DNA of 54,662 bases from an uncultured Clostridia bacterium (GTDB taxonomy: Bacteria; Bacillota; Clostridia; Oscillospirales; Acutalibacteraceae): positions 1 to 54,662 of the forward strand of contig CALWVB010000020.1 of assembly GCA_944384895.1 (NCBI GenBank), given 5' to 3'. The position numbers and the translations under genes were made by a program. The first letter of the stretch is position 1. The number at the start of each line of letters is the position of its first letter. Below, one piece after another: positions 36,987 to 46,946 of the stretch. The notes beneath the pieces were generated by a model, which was given only the letters and a program-made list of their open reading frames with translations, was not told the origin of the DNA and did no database searches.

Positions 36987-38174
36987 ATGGATTATAGTTT
37001 TGCAAAACGTGTACAGCAATTAAAACCATCGGTAATACGTGAAATATTAAAATTGTCAAGCGATCCTAATGTTATACCTTTTTCTGCTGGTAATCCGGCT
37101 CCTGAAGCTTTTCCAAGCGAGCAGGTTGCAGAAATAACAAATGATATATTCGGTAATAATCCTATCGGAGCTTTGCAATATTCTGTTACAGAAGGTTATA
37201 CTCCGTTAAGAAATCTTCTTAAAGATTATATGAAAAATAAACATAACAGTTTTAAGGAAACTGATGAACTTATTATTACATCAGGTGCGCAGCAGGTTGC
37301 AGAGCTTACTACAAAGGCTTTATGTAATGAAGGCGATACAGTAATATGTGAAAGTCCAAGTTTTGTTGGAGTGCTCAACGCTATCCGTTCATTTGGGGTA
37401 AATCTTTGCGGTATCCCACTTGATCAAGACGGTATGAATCTTGAAAAATTGGAAAGAGCTCTTAAAGAAGAAAAAAATGTAAAATTTATATACATAATCC
37501 CTAATTTCCAGAATCCGTCCGGTATTACTACTTCATGGGAAAAACGTAAAGCAATATATGAACTTGCTAAAAAATACGGCGTTATGATATTAGAAGACAA
37601 TCCATACGGCGAATTGAGGGTAAGCGGTGAACCTATACCAACAATTAAATCAATTGATGAGGATGAAATTGTTATATATGCCGGTTCATTTTCAAAGGTA
37701 TTATCACCGGGCCTTAGGGTAGGCTGGTGCGTAGCGCCTAAAACGGTATGTTCAAAAATTATTGTTTGTAAACAGGTATCCGATGTACATACGACTATAT
37801 TATCCCAGTTAATAGCTGATAAATTTATGCGCGATTATGATTTCGATAGTCATATAGCAAAAATCCGTGAAATATATAAAATAAAAATGGGTATCATGTT
37901 AGATGCGCTTAAAAAAGATATGCCTTCCTCAGTTACATGGAATATACCTGAAGGCGGCCTGTTTATATGGTGTGATTTACCTAAACATGCGGATATGTTG
38001 GGTTATTGTAAAGAAACTGTCCAGCGCGGTGTAGCAGTAGTGCCGGGCAATGCATTTTTAACTGATGAAAATTTACCGTGTACATCAATAAGGCTTAATT
38101 TCTCTACACCGACAAATGAACAGATAGTAAAAGGTGTTGAGATATTAGGTAAAACAGCTAAAGAATTATTTTAA
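36987..38174 (+). CDS. PLP-dependent class I/II aminotransferase (2-aminoadipate/MocR-type)
   Basis: 395 residues, fold type I. Visible motifs: PFSAGNPAPEAFPSEQV near the start, LQYSVTEGYTPLRNLL (substrate-binding glycines), PNFQNPSGITT, LEDNPYGELR (Asp and Tyr contacting the cofactor), and the Schiff-base lysine in GSFSKVLSPGLRVGW. This resembles LysN/2-aminoadipate and aromatic aminotransferases rather than AspC. No regulator domain, so it is not a MocR fusion. The true substrate is not assignable. AGAGG precedes the ATG; trpS follows closely. Confidence 0.88.
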   Translation: MDYSFAKRVQQLKPSVIREILKLSSDPNVIPFSAGNPAPEAFPSEQVAEITNDIFGNNPIGALQYSVTEGYTPLRNLLKDYMKNKHNSFKETDELIITSGAQQVAELTTKALCNEGDTVICESPSFVGVLNAIRSFGVNLCGIPLDQDGMNLEKLERALKEEKNVKFIYIIPNFQNPSGITTSWEKRKAIYELAKKYGVMILEDNPYGELRVSGEPIPTIKSIDEDEIVIYAGSFSKVLSPGLRVGWCVAPKTVCSKIIVCKQVSDVHTTILSQLIADKFMRDYDFDSHIAKIREIYKIKMGIMLDALKKDMPSSVTWNIPEGGLFIWCDLPKHADMLGYCKETVQRGVAVVPGNAFLTDENLPCTSIRLNFSTPTNEQIVKGVEILGKTAKELF

Positions 38175-38231
38175 TTAGTATAAAACCGCAATCTTTATTA
38201 ATTTTGAGAAGGTTAATTTAAGGTGATAGAG

Positions 38232-39242
38232 ATGGAAAATGTACAGCAGGAATCAAAAAAGGTAATATTCAGCGCAATTCAGCCGAGCGGTACATTAACG
38301 CTTGGAAATTATTTAGGCGCACTTAAAAATTGGGCAGCATTACAGGATGAATTTAACTGTATATATTCTGTAGCAGATCTGCATGCTATAACAGTACGGC
38401 AGGAACCGGCAAAATTCAGAAAACAAATAATAGAAACATTCGCATTGCTTTTAGCTATAGGAATAGACCCGCAGAAAAGCTTAGTTTTTATTCAAAGCCA
38501 GGTATCCCAGCATGCTGAACTTGCTTGGATATTAAACTGTAATACTCAATTTGGCGAATTAAGCCGTATGACTCAGTTTAAAGATAAATCAGCCCGTCAT
38601 GCAGATAATGTCAACGTAGGATTATTTGCATATCCAAGTCTTATGGCAGCGGATATTTTATTATATCAAGCGGATTTAGTACCGGTAGGAGCTGATCAAA
38701 AGCAGCATCTTGAATTATCGCGTGATATTGCAATCAGGATGAATAATGTTTATGGCAACTGCTTTACAGTGCCTGAACCATATATTCCTAAAATCGGAGC
38801 CCGCGTTATGTCGTTGCAGGATCCATCTAAAAAGATGTCAAAATCAGATGATAATATTAACGCATATGTTGCTATACTTGATAAACCGGAAGATATTATG
38901 CGTAAATTTAAACGCGCTGTTACTGATTCAGAAGCCTGTGTTAAATATGGCGAAGGCAAAGACGGTATCAATAATCTTATGGGTATATATTCAGCTGTAA
39001 CCGGAAAAAGTTATGATGATATTCAGGCGGAATTTGAAGGCAAAGGTTATGGTGACTTTAAGACAGCGGTAGGGGAAGCAGTTGTTGAACAATTGCGTCC
39101 AATTAGAGAGCGTTTTGATAATTTAATGAAAGATAAAGCATATTTAGAAACTATTTACCATGATGGAGCTGCAAAAGCAAGTTATATTGCCGGCAAAACG
39201 TTGAATAAAATACAAAGAAAAGTAGGATTTTTAAAGAGATAA
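38232..39242 (+). CDS. trpS: Tryptophanyl-tRNA synthetase
   Basis: Charges tRNA-Trp. 336 residues from MENVQQESKK, with AAGGTG upstream; a GTG three codons earlier overlaps that site. The HIGH-type motif is SGTLTLGNYLGAL in FSAIQPSGTLTLGNY, and the KMSKS loop is complete (DPSKKMSKSDDN). Conserved LVPVGADQKQHLELSRDIA is present. No T-box leader fits the 57 bases upstream. It is the last native gene before the GC-rich island, whose edge lies about 60 bases past the stop. Confidence 0.96.
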   Translation: MENVQQESKKVIFSAIQPSGTLTLGNYLGALKNWAALQDEFNCIYSVADLHAITVRQEPAKFRKQIIETFALLLAIGIDPQKSLVFIQSQVSQHAELAWILNCNTQFGELSRMTQFKDKSARHADNVNVGLFAYPSLMAADILLYQADLVPVGADQKQHLELSRDIAIRMNNVYGNCFTVPEPYIPKIGARVMSLQDPSKKMSKSDDNINAYVAILDKPEDIMRKFKRAVTDSEACVKYGEGKDGINNLMGIYSAVTGKSYDDIQAEFEGKGYGDFKTAVGEAVVEQLRPIRERFDNLMKDKAYLETIYHDGAAKASYIAGKTLNKIQRKVGFLKR

Positions 39243-39355
39243 TTTTAAATAAATTATCCTAATATTGATACGATATTGTTAATGAACAATTATATATTGC
39301 ATATAAACCGGAAAAAAAGCCCGGTGCAAATAAGGCAGTAGAAAGTAGAGAAGAT

Positions 39356-39395
39356 GGTGTAACCCGTTATGTGGCAGGTTACACCGTTTTCTTTT
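39356..39395 (+). terminator. Hairpin terminator at the left island edge
   Basis: GGTGTAACC and GGTTACACC flank a 12-base loop and are followed on the plus strand by GTTTTCTTTT. It would stop trpS-directed transcription before it enters the island antisense to the recombinase gene. Confidence 0.65.
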
Positions 39396-41097
39396 ATGCG
39401 GTGAGCTGTTTGAAAGGCTGCGGTGTGCTACGAATCTGCTCTGTTATCTTCCGGGTTTCCTGCTCGCCCGGTAAGCTCACCAATCCTACCGCCGTAAAGT
39501 AAATATCCACCTTCACCAATATGTGCGTATATTTCTTCTCCGGATTGTGCACCTCAATGCGCGGGATCAGCTTATTCACAATCGTCGGTGTAAGCTCTTT
39601 CATGTCGGTAAACTCCTGCAGCCCCTGTAAGAGCAGACGCATATCCACCGATTTCTGCTCCATTTCGGATAACTGCTTTTCTTCCTCCTTGACCTTTTCC
39701 AGAAGTTCTTTTTGCTCGGCTTCATACTCCGCCGCCATCCTCGCATAGCGTTCGTCCGACAGCTTCCCAATCATATTGTCCTCATAAATCCGGCTGAACA
39801 GCTTATCCAAATTAGCAATCCTTTTTCTGCTGCTTTCAATGGAAAGCTTCAATTCCTGCCGTCGTTTCTTCTGAAACTCTCCGCATTTCTGCTTCTGCAT
39901 ATAGAGAAATACCGACTCGTAGCAGCGCACAAAATCCGCTAAACCCGCAACCGCTTCCTTCACAATCGTTTCCAAGACCACATCCCGGATAAAGTGAATG
40001 GTGCAGCTTCCTCTGCCGTCCTTGTAGTTGGCGCAGCGGAAAAATTCCTGATTACGCTTGAGCGATTTGGCGGCGCAGAAATGCAGTTTTGATTTATAGT
40101 CCGCACAAAATACAAGCCCTGAAAACAAACTTTTTCGATTGGTCTTCGTCGGTCTGCGCTTATTCTTTCTGAGCTCCTGCACCCTCAGCCACACATTCTC
40201 GTCAATGATTGTCTCCTGTGTGTTGGGGATAACCTGATATTCCTCTTTTGGATTCTCGATCACTTTATGCACCTTGTAACTGACAGTGATGGATTTCCCA
40301 TTCACCGTGCAGCCGGTGTACTGCCGGTTTTCCAAAATACGCTCTACTGTGCTTTCACACCAGCCATAAATATTTGCCGGAATCGGATTACTCGTCTTTC
40401 TTCCTACTGAGTTAAAATAGGCGGTAGGAACAGGAATTTTCTCCCGTTCCAGCTGCTTTGCAATCTGCGTTGGGCCTTTTCCGGCAAGACAGAGGGCGAA
40501 TATCTTTTGGACGATCTGCGCCGCAGGTTAGTCGATATACCACTGCTATTTGTCACCCTCAATTTTCTTGTACCCGTAAGCAACAGCAGAAGCAACCCGT
40601 CTGCCCTGCGAAGCTTTCAGCTCATTGACCGCACGAATTTTCTTGCTGGTCTGCGCCGTATACCACTCGTTGAAGATGCTGTAAAAGGGCAGTATTTCCA
40701 TTCCCTCGCCGGTGGTAGAATTGATATTTTCCTGTATGGCGATAAAGGTAACGCTGAGAGACGAATACACAACCTGTGTCAGCCTTCCCATCTCAACCTG
40801 TTCACGGCCGAAGCGGGATACATCCTTTACGATAATTGTCCCTACCTCTCCGTTTTCCGCCATTCTTTGCATCCGCTGAAAATCCGGTCTTTGAAAAGTT
40901 GTCCCGGAAATGCCGTCGTCCACAAAGAAAACCGGGTGCAGATACCCGTGCTTTTTAGCGTAGTCAAGTAAAATCTGCTTTTGGTTGGTAATGGAGTTTG
41001 ACTCCATATCTTTATTGTCATCGTCTACCGATAGGCGGCAGTAAAGGGCGGTGATCTTTTCTTTTTCCTGCCCGTTAGGTTTGTTTTGCGTTGTCAT
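39394..41097 (-). pseudogene. tnpX: Large serine recombinase (TnpX-type), two in-frame stops
   Basis: Reads as one frame of 567 codons broken by TAG (40546-40548) and TAA (40528-40530), six codons apart, in KKIEGDK*QWYID*PAAQIV. The N-terminal catalytic domain has the nucleophile in YCRLSVDDDN and DVSRFGREQVEMG; next come the recombinase domain (TYTGCTVNG-like QYTGCTVNGKSI, QNTQETIID-like), a zinc region (FCADYKSKLHFC ... RCANYKDGRGSC) and a coiled coil. Codons on both sides are open, so these are point changes, not an assembly break in frame. AAAGGAG precedes the ATG. Excision function is presumably lost. Confidence 0.9.
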
Positions 41098-41184
41098 TTA
41101 TTCTCTAATCTCCTTTCTGACAACCGGGCATTGCAGGGTAATACAAGTATACGGTGCAATACCCGCATTGTCGAATATGCAGGG

Positions 41185-41295
41185 TTAAATAGTTTGCAAT
41201 TCCAAAATCAAATCCCGGAGCTGCCGCAAGACGGTTTCTTTCCCCTTGGTATTGAAATGGGTGGTTATCTCATAAACCGTGCCGCCGATTTTCAT
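41185..41295 (-). CDS. tnpW: TnpW-like small transposon protein, possibly truncated at the start
   Basis: Encodes 36 residues, MKIGGTVYEITTHF followed by a short helix ending QTI, which matches the C-terminal core of the TnpW family as I recall it. The frame stays open further upstream for about 22 codons (DFRSYAPSFRLPDS) without any ATG, GTG or TTG, so either the original start is lost or a shorter product is made. It lies between the ParB-like gene and the recombinase gene, the usual place. Confidence 0.55.
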   Translation of the reverse strand: MKIGGTVYEITTHFNTKGKETVLRQLRDLILELQTI

Positions 41296-41356
41296 GGAAA
41301 AGGAATCACTGTCAGGTAAACGAAAAGATGGGGCATAACTTCTAAAGTCAATGATT

Positions 41357-42230
41357 TTATCGTCTATTTACCGTTCCTCCCTTGCGTTGTCGTTCTCTCT
41401 GTTTCTGCCATTTTTCCAGCAGCATTATAATGGTATGCTGCATATCATTTCCCGTGTAGCTTTTGGGGAAATACTTTTGTATCTCCTCTTTGGGAAAGCG
41501 GATCTGTTCTATCTGATTGGCTTTTTCCTCACTTAGTACGGCAAAGATCACATCGGCAGTAAGCCTGCCCTGACAGGAAAAGCTCCTGAATCTCTGTGCC
41601 TGTGAAAGAGACGGGGTAGCGTTTGCATATTGGATTTCGTTCAGTAAAGCCTGCTGTTCTTCGCCAGTTAAATACGACAATTCTACTGCCGGGGTTAAGG
41701 CAATTTTACCCTCATCCACCTTTTCCAGTAATTCGGGAATTAAGTAAGTCAGACCGATTTATCGGTGCAGCGTGTCCTTGCCGATATCAAAACTTTGAGC
41801 GATTTTAGTATCACTCCTGAACTTCGTCGCAACCTGCGACGAAGTTAAATCGGTACGCTCACTTTGCTTGCTGATTACATCTAATTTCATCTTGTAGGTA
41901 AAGGCACGCTCGCTGGGCAGGATATTTTCCCGGTGCAGGTTTGCATCCGCCATCACGGAAACTGCCTGCTCGTCAGTCAGATGGCGAACGATGGCGGGCA
42001 GTTTTTCTATTCCAAGCTTCCTGCAAATCACCACTCTTCTGTGTCCTGATATGACTTCGTATTCACTTTCCGAAAGAGGACGGACAATCAGCGGTTCGAT
42101 TGCGCCCTGTATTTTGATACTTTGCAAAAGCTGTTCCTTTTCCTCTCCGTTATGCAGCTGGAACGGGTGGTTTTGAAAAGGAAACAAGGGTTTGAATATT
42201 TAAATATTCGATGTTTTCTTTTTCATTCAT
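41357..42230 (-). pseudogene. ParB-like nuclease/partition protein, frameshift plus stop
   Basis: The natural start is MNEKENIEYLNIQTLV at 42230, but an extra T in a TTT run near 42185 shifts the frame. The body then reads HPFQLHNGEEKEQLLQSI ... EVISGHRRVVICRKLGI ... ADANLHRENILPSERAF, the ParB domain. A TAA at 41759-41761 (after GKDTLHR) interrupts it where homologues have Tyr; the frame resumes IGLTYLIPELLEKVDEGKIALTPAVELSYL to the end at 41357. Such ParB-like genes are typical of Tn4451-type elements. The function is presumably lost. Confidence 0.88.
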
Positions 42231-42370
42231 TTTGGTTTAATCTCCGCTTATTTGAAATCAGATTGCCAAATGACACCCTGTTTTCAGCAAAATCCGAGAA
42301 AAATTTTTTCAGCGCAAAAAGCCCCTCACTTGTTCTTACTGGGAGAAGTCGTTTGGGGATAGCAATTCTA

Positions 42371-42407
42371 AAAAAGGCAAAAAAATATACCCGCCGATAA
42401 AGGCGGG
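42371..42407 (-). terminator. Terminator after the winged-helix pseudogene
   Basis: On the minus strand CCCGCC-TTTATC-GGCGGG is followed by TATATTTTTTT. The gap 42231-42370 shows nothing else. Confidence 0.75.
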
Positions 42408-42452
42408 CATGAAAAATCCCCATAGGTATTTTCATCTATGAGGAAGATATAC

Positions 42453-42894
42453 TTATGGATTACTTTTTAGACGATAACCGATTTCTCGAACACTCTCTAA
42501 TACTAATTGCCGGATCAGAAGTAGATGAGCATATTTTCCTGCGAAGATTGCGGATATGATAGCCCATGTTATCCTTTTCATTCCCTGACGGCAGATCACC
42601 CCATACCTTATCATAAATTTGTGCGTATGTAAGGACACGACCTTTATTCGCCGCCAGCAGGCAAAATATATCGTATTCATTAACTGTCAACTTGGCTTCC
42701 TGACCGTTACAGATAACTTTCCGACAGTCTCGGTCAATCTTCAAGCCGGAGAATGATAATATCGGCTCAGAAGCAATTTCTAGCTTTTTAAAATAAGGAT
42801 GCTGAAGAAGAAACAGCAATATATCATCAAAGGCAGCAGCGTTCTGATCTCTGAATTCCAATATTACAATCCGCCCGATACTATCACCTCCCAA
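42453..42894 (-). pseudogene. OmpR-type winged-helix regulator without receiver domain, frameshifted
   Basis: The first part (RIVILEFRDQN ... EIASEPILSFSGLKID) is the short N-terminal domain of a mobile-element regulator type; the C-terminal DNA-binding domain follows (KLTVNEYDIFCLLAANKGRVLTYAQIYDKVWG). In the last 15 codons the frame breaks: the expected VREIGYRLKSNP ending is present one frame over, down to 42453. The start is also doubtful: GGAGGTGATAGT has no ATG at proper distance, and only a TTG before it is open. Probably a pseudogene; an altered C-terminus that still works cannot be excluded. Confidence 0.7.
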
Positions 42895-42933
42895 TAGCTA
42901 CATATTTTATTCGTATTTCCTATTGGCAAGAAT

Positions 42934-43194
42934 CTAATTCAAAATATTTTCGCCGTCAAAAAGGATATTTCCGTCTCCGTGGTAGTTATAAATGCCACAG
43001 CTGTTAAAGTATTCGCTATTGGGAATTTCCACAACCAAGCGTTCACTGATTTACTCATCTGTATATCTCTTTTCACGATAAGCCGTTTGCAGAGCGCTGT
43101 AAGCGGAGCGTGCTTTTTCACAACCGCAATACGCATCGTTTTCTGCCATAAATATATGGACTGCCGTACCATTTTCTTCGATTGAAACATTCAT
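42934..43194 (-). pseudogene. Unknown 86-codon gene with an internal stop
   Basis: A single frame from ATG (43194) to TAG (42934) reads MNVSIEENGTAVHIFMAEND ... then TAA after REKRYTDE, then ISERLVVEIPNSEYFNSCGIYNYHGDGNILFDGE. The composition on both sides of the stop is coding-like, so this looks like a real small gene with a nonsense change. No family recognised. It lies just upstream of the winged-helix regulator. Confidence 0.6.
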
Positions 43195-43295
43195 GGTTTA
43201 AAGTTTTTGAGTTTTTGACTTTTATTTTACAATGGAGAAAAGACCGGCACACGCAAGACGGATTGGCATTTTCACAATAATACTTAATGGTTTAT

Positions 43296-44004
43296 TTATC
43301 TTTTTGTAAAATCAAATTCAGAAAGCCAATCTGCAACAGCCGATTCATCGGCGCCATGGGAAAAACGCCGGCTCCCGGCTCAATTTACCTGAGCACCGCA
43401 CAATTCCTGCAAATTTGACTCGGCGGTACTGATCCCGCTGCCACCGGAGGTGCATAAGGCAGCCGCCGTTTTACCGGACAGGTCATAACTTTCCACGAAA
43501 GTGTCCAAGATACGGGGTTCCTGTCCCCATCAGATGGGGAAGCCCATCAGCACCACATCATAGTCTTCTATGTTGTCCACTGTTGCGGTAACCTCCGGTC
43601 TGGCATACAGGTCGTTCTGCTCCCGGTTGGCCCGGCAGTCGTCATTGCTGTAATTCAGTCCGGCGTCTGTATAAGGCTGGGCCGGAACAATCTCGAACAG
43701 GTCGGTCTCCAGTTGGTTGGCGATGGTCAATGCCACCTCTTCGGTGTTGCCGCTGGCGGAAAGATAGGCGACCAGAATCCTTCCGCTTTCTTCTGTTGAT
43801 TTTTCGCATTGATTTTCCTGCGATTGCTCCGATGTATCAGATGTATCGGAAGAAGTTACCGGCTCGCTCTGTGAGGAATTACTATCGGCTCAAACCGATG
43901 TCGCTTGTTCCCCTCCGCCTATATTTTGCCCGCCACAGGTTGTAAGAATCAGTCCCATGGTTCAGGGCAAGCAGAACGAATGCCCATTTCCTAATTCTTT
44001 TCAT
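43296..44004 (-). pseudogene. Flavodoxin-like lipoprotein, frameshift and three TGA stops
   Basis: The start is MKRIRKWAFVLLAL at 44004. An extra A in CTGAACC shifts the frame; the next frame gives the lipobox region ILTTCGG, an Ser/Thr/Glu-rich linker and the flavodoxin fold RILVAYLSASGNTEEVALTI (FMN phosphate loop), DVVLMGFPI, TAAALCTSGGSGIS and RRFSHGADESAVADWL. TGA interrupts it at SV*ADSN, at FPI*WG and at QVN*AGSRRF. In flavodoxins the second is FPIWWG, and the third position is commonly Trp too, so these look like TGG-to-TGA changes. Last gene of the cargo operon. Confidence 0.88.
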
Positions 44005-44020
44005 GACAGCGTACTCCCTG

Positions 44021-44554
44021 TTATAACGTCTTTCCTAAGTGGTATGCCTTCTGCATATGAGGGCTGTGCTTGGTCGTTTCCGGTGTACCGCAGCCGGTGC
44101 CCAGCACCATGCCACAGTCGATGAAGTTCATATAACGGCACAGCTTTTGGTAGTGACTGCTAAGGTACGGCATTACATCATCGTTATCATCCCATGCGGC
44201 GGTAATCAGCGCAGCTTTCAGACCCTTACCGGACAGCTTTACGGTATAGCTGTAAAAACGGTCAATAACCATTTTCAGCTGTGCGCTCATCCCAAAATAG
44301 TAAACAGGTGTGACGAAAACAACCATATCACTGTTAAGCAGTGTATTCCGTATCCTTGTGTTGTCGTCCTTATGGACACAATCGCCATTCATGCCGCAGT
44401 GCCCGCAGCCGATGCAGGGATGCATATCCATGTGTGCCGTATCCAAAACAGTTACAGTGTGCCCCGCTTCTTTCGCGCCTCTGATAAATTCATTTGCCAG
44501 TATATTAGAAGATCCATTTTTATGAGGGCTTCCCTGTAAAACTGCGATTTTCAT
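44021..44554 (-). CDS. NADPH-dependent FMN reductase / iron-sulfur flavoprotein family
   Basis: 177 residues, intact. KIAVLQGSPHKNGSSNILANEF is the FMN phosphate-binding loop of the FMN-reductase fold; DMHPCIGCGHCGMNGDCVHKDD carries a compact cysteine motif as in iron-sulfur flavoproteins; VFVTPVYYFGMSAQLKMVIDRF is the flavin-ring region. Likely reduces flavin, quinone or nitro compounds in the cytoplasm. It lies between the flavodoxin relic and a hydrolase in the cargo operon. Confidence 0.88.
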   Translation of the reverse strand: MKIAVLQGSPHKNGSSNILANEFIRGAKEAGHTVTVLDTAHMDMHPCIGCGHCGMNGDCVHKDDNTRIRNTLLNSDMVVFVTPVYYFGMSAQLKMVIDRFYSYTVKLSGKGLKAALITAAWDDNDDVMPYLSSHYQKLCRYMNFIDCGMVLGTGCGTPETTKHSPHMQKAYHLGKTL

Positions 44555-44572
44555 AATTCTTCACTCCCGCTA

Positions 44573-45664
44573 TTACATATTCTCATTGAAAAAGACCGTC
44601 AATTCGTCAAAAGGAATTTTCGCCGTATCATCATACAGATCCACATGATTTGCATCTGGAACAATAATCAAATCTTTGGCGGAGCTGGCAACCTGCTCAT
44701 AGGCCGCTTCACTGATGGGTCTTGTTTCCGCATTTTCACCTGCCATAAACAGAACCGGCTGCGTGAGCATATTCAGATGGTCTAACAGTTGGAAATTGTA
44801 AAACGCCAGATTGCTGGTGGTTGTAAATCCACCCAAAGCGCGGGGATGATGACCTCGCTCCAATCCATAAAAGCTGTAAAACTCTGCCCAAATTCCTTCC
44901 AGATCTTCCGGGATCTCCTCGGTTGGGGTTTCAGGATAGGTTGGGATATATTCCGGCGTTCCGTTGTCCACGTCAGCCCATCTTTGCTGCGCTACCGCAT
45001 CTACTGCGGTAAACCATGCCTCAGCATCCAGACCATTGCCCGAAGCGCTTACATCAAACAGGCTCGCGGTGGCCACTGCCTTGATCCGGGTATCTACCTG
45101 GGCTGCGGCAAGGGCAAAACCGCCGCTTCCGCAAATTCCAATCGCCCCAATCTGCTCACGGTCAACATAATCCAGTGTTCCCAGATAGTCCACTCCGGCA
45201 CTGAAATCTTCTGTAAAAATGTCAGGAGAGGATACGTGTCTTGGTTCACCGCCGCTTTCACCATTAAAAGAAGGATCAAAGGTCAATACCACAAAACCTC
45301 TCTGAGCCAGTTCATTGGCATACACACCCGGTCCCTGTTCTTTCACACCGCCATAGGGAGGACCGATTACCAGCGCAGGATGGCTGGTTGATTCATCCAA
45401 ATCCTGTGCAACATATAGATCCCCGGAAAGTTCTATCCCGTAACGGTTCTGGAATGTAACCGCCGTGCGTTCGACATTGTCACTCAACTCAAAGATGTAG
45501 TATTCTTCCTGTTCCTCCTGCATCTGATGCGTTACCGGTTCCTCAGACAAAGCGCTTCCCGATATGGTGGACTGTTCATTTCGAGGTTCGCTGGACGGGG
45601 TGCATCCTGTGGAGGTCAAAATACCAAGCATCAAAGCTGTTACAATCGCAATAATTTTCTTCAT
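44573..45664 (-). CDS. Lipoprotein alpha/beta hydrolase
   Basis: 363 residues. The signal peptide ends in the lipobox LTSTGC, so the enzyme should be lipid-anchored outside the membrane. An acidic linker leads to a dienelactone-hydrolase-like alpha/beta fold: GPPYGGVKEQGPGVYANELA (oxyanion region), nucleophile in GICGSGGFAL, acid near NAETRPISEAAY, and His in DANHVDLYDD. It is a clear paralogue of the cytoplasmic hydrolase at 47484-48425, with the same motifs in the same order. Substrate unknown. Confidence 0.87.
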   Translation of the reverse strand: MKKIIAIVTALMLGILTSTGCTPSSEPRNEQSTISGSALSEEPVTHQMQEEQEEYYIFELSDNVERTAVTFQNRYGIELSGDLYVAQDLDESTSHPALVIGPPYGGVKEQGPGVYANELAQRGFVVLTFDPSFNGESGGEPRHVSSPDIFTEDFSAGVDYLGTLDYVDREQIGAIGICGSGGFALAAAQVDTRIKAVATASLFDVSASGNGLDAEAWFTAVDAVAQQRWADVDNGTPEYIPTYPETPTEEIPEDLEGIWAEFYSFYGLERGHHPRALGGFTTTSNLAFYNFQLLDHLNMLTQPVLFMAGENAETRPISEAAYEQVASSAKDLIIVPDANHVDLYDDTAKIPFDELTVFFNENM

Positions 45665-45681
45665 GTTTAGGCTCCTTTCTG

Positions 45682-46038
45682 TTATGTGACTAATGTGAGT
45701 GTTGCTGTAATATTTCCTTTACCCAGTACCTTTTTCAATTCTTTCTCAGGCATATTTACCACTCGGCCCAGCCGGGTAAAGTTCCATGTGTTGGGGGCGT
45801 AATAAATGACAAGCAGATTTCCTTCGGAGAGGATCACGTCTCCGGCTTTTGTGGTGATATGATGATCATTGCGGGGAAGCCGTACACCTAGATCTCCGAA
45901 TTTCTCCATGTGGGCATAGTCCTTCATCGGCAGAGTCATAGGGCCGTCTTTCAGCAATTCCTCCAACGCTTCTGAAGAGCTGCTGGGGAGAAGTTCCACC
46001 TGAATGTCTGTATGGTTTACCTCCATGTTCAGTATCAT
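45682..46038 (-). CDS. Cyclophilin-like fold protein
   Basis: 118 residues with no signal peptide. DGPMTLPMKDYAHMEKFGDLGVRLP, then GDVILSEGNLLVIYYAPNTWNFTRLGRV, match the bacterial cyclophilin-like family often found beside aldo/keto reductases and flavodoxins. Isomerase activity is not established for the family. Spacing to the neighbours is about 20 bases on each side. Confidence 0.8.
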   Translation of the reverse strand: MILNMEVNHTDIQVELLPSSSSEALEELLKDGPMTLPMKDYAHMEKFGDLGVRLPRNDHHITTKAGDVILSEGNLLVIYYAPNTWNFTRLGRVVNMPEKELKKVLGKGNITATLTLVT

Positions 46039-46059
46039 AGTATTCCTCCTATTCTTAAA

Positions 46060-46935
46060 TTAAAGGGTTGTCAGCACCGGATTGTTCAGATAGTCATAAA
46101 GCCGGTCGATTTCGCTAGGCTTGGAACAATCCAGCATGGAGGGGCAGTTTTTGTCCAGTGCCGTAATCCTGTCCATGTCATGGTTATCCAGAGCAAAATC
46201 CCAGATTGCCATATTTTCTTCCATGCGTTCTTTATGGACGGATTTTGGAATAATCACCACGCCCTGCTGGACATTCCAGCGCAGAATGACCTGTGCCACA
46301 GTTTTTCCATGCTTTGCGGCGATTTTTTGCACAACAGGTTCCGTGAACATTCCTTTCAGACCCTCGGCAAAGGGCGCCCACCCCTGAGGCTGCACACCCA
46401 GTTTTTTCATGATGGCAAGTTCCTCATGCCGCTGATAATGGGGATGGCGCTCAATTTGATTGACCATTGGTTTTATCTCTGCGTTGTAGCAGAGATCCAT
46501 CAGCCGGGCCGCATCAAAGTTGCACACACCGATGGCTCGGATTTTTCCCTCACGATAAAGCTCCTCCATAGCACGCCAAGCCCCATAGTAGTCGCCCAGC
46601 GGCATATGAATGAGATACAGGTCGAGATAGTCAAGCCCCAGCTTATCCAGAGAGCGTGCAAAGGCGTCTTTCAGGTTTTTATAACCCATCTCCTGAATGT
46701 AGGCTTTGGTGGCGATAAATAGCTCATCCCGTTTTACAATGCCTTCTGTTGCAGCTTCCTGAATGGCCGCGCCGACCGCCTCCTCGTTCTTGTAAGAGCT
46801 TGCGGTATCAATGAGCCGATAACCGGTGCGGATAGCGTTCAACACTACTTCCTTGCACTCAGACTCCGGCACCTGAAATACTCCGAAACCTTCCTGCGGC
46901 ATTGCAACACCATTGCTTAACTGTACTTCTTTCAT
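46060..46935 (-). CDS. Aldo/keto reductase
   Basis: 291 residues, NADPH-dependent carbonyl reductase of the AKR barrel family. The catalytic tetrad is visible: Asp in RLIDTASSYKNEEAVG with its Tyr, Lys in FIATKAY and His in YLIHMPLG. The cofactor end VVIIPKSVHKERMEENMAIWDF is present. Complete length, intact. Most similar in style to YtbE/2,5-diketogluconate reductase-like members; substrate unknown. Confidence 0.93.
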   Translation of the reverse strand: MKEVQLSNGVAMPQEGFGVFQVPESECKEVVLNAIRTGYRLIDTASSYKNEEAVGAAIQEAATEGIVKRDELFIATKAYIQEMGYKNLKDAFARSLDKLGLDYLDLYLIHMPLGDYYGAWRAMEELYREGKIRAIGVCNFDAARLMDLCYNAEIKPMVNQIERHPHYQRHEELAIMKKLGVQPQGWAPFAEGLKGMFTEPVVQKIAAKHGKTVAQVILRWNVQQGVVIIPKSVHKERMEENMAIWDFALDNHDMDRITALDKNCPSMLDCSKPSEIDRLYDYLNNPVLTTL

Positions 46936-46946
46936 AGACTGCTCCT

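Noticed and set aside
38175..38231. T-box leader for trpS
   Set aside because: Only 57 bases separate it from the upstream gene, with no T-box word or terminator.
40404..40595. Separate small gene between the recombinase halves
   Set aside because: The real recombinase frame is open across this interval in another phase, apart from the two nonsense codons.
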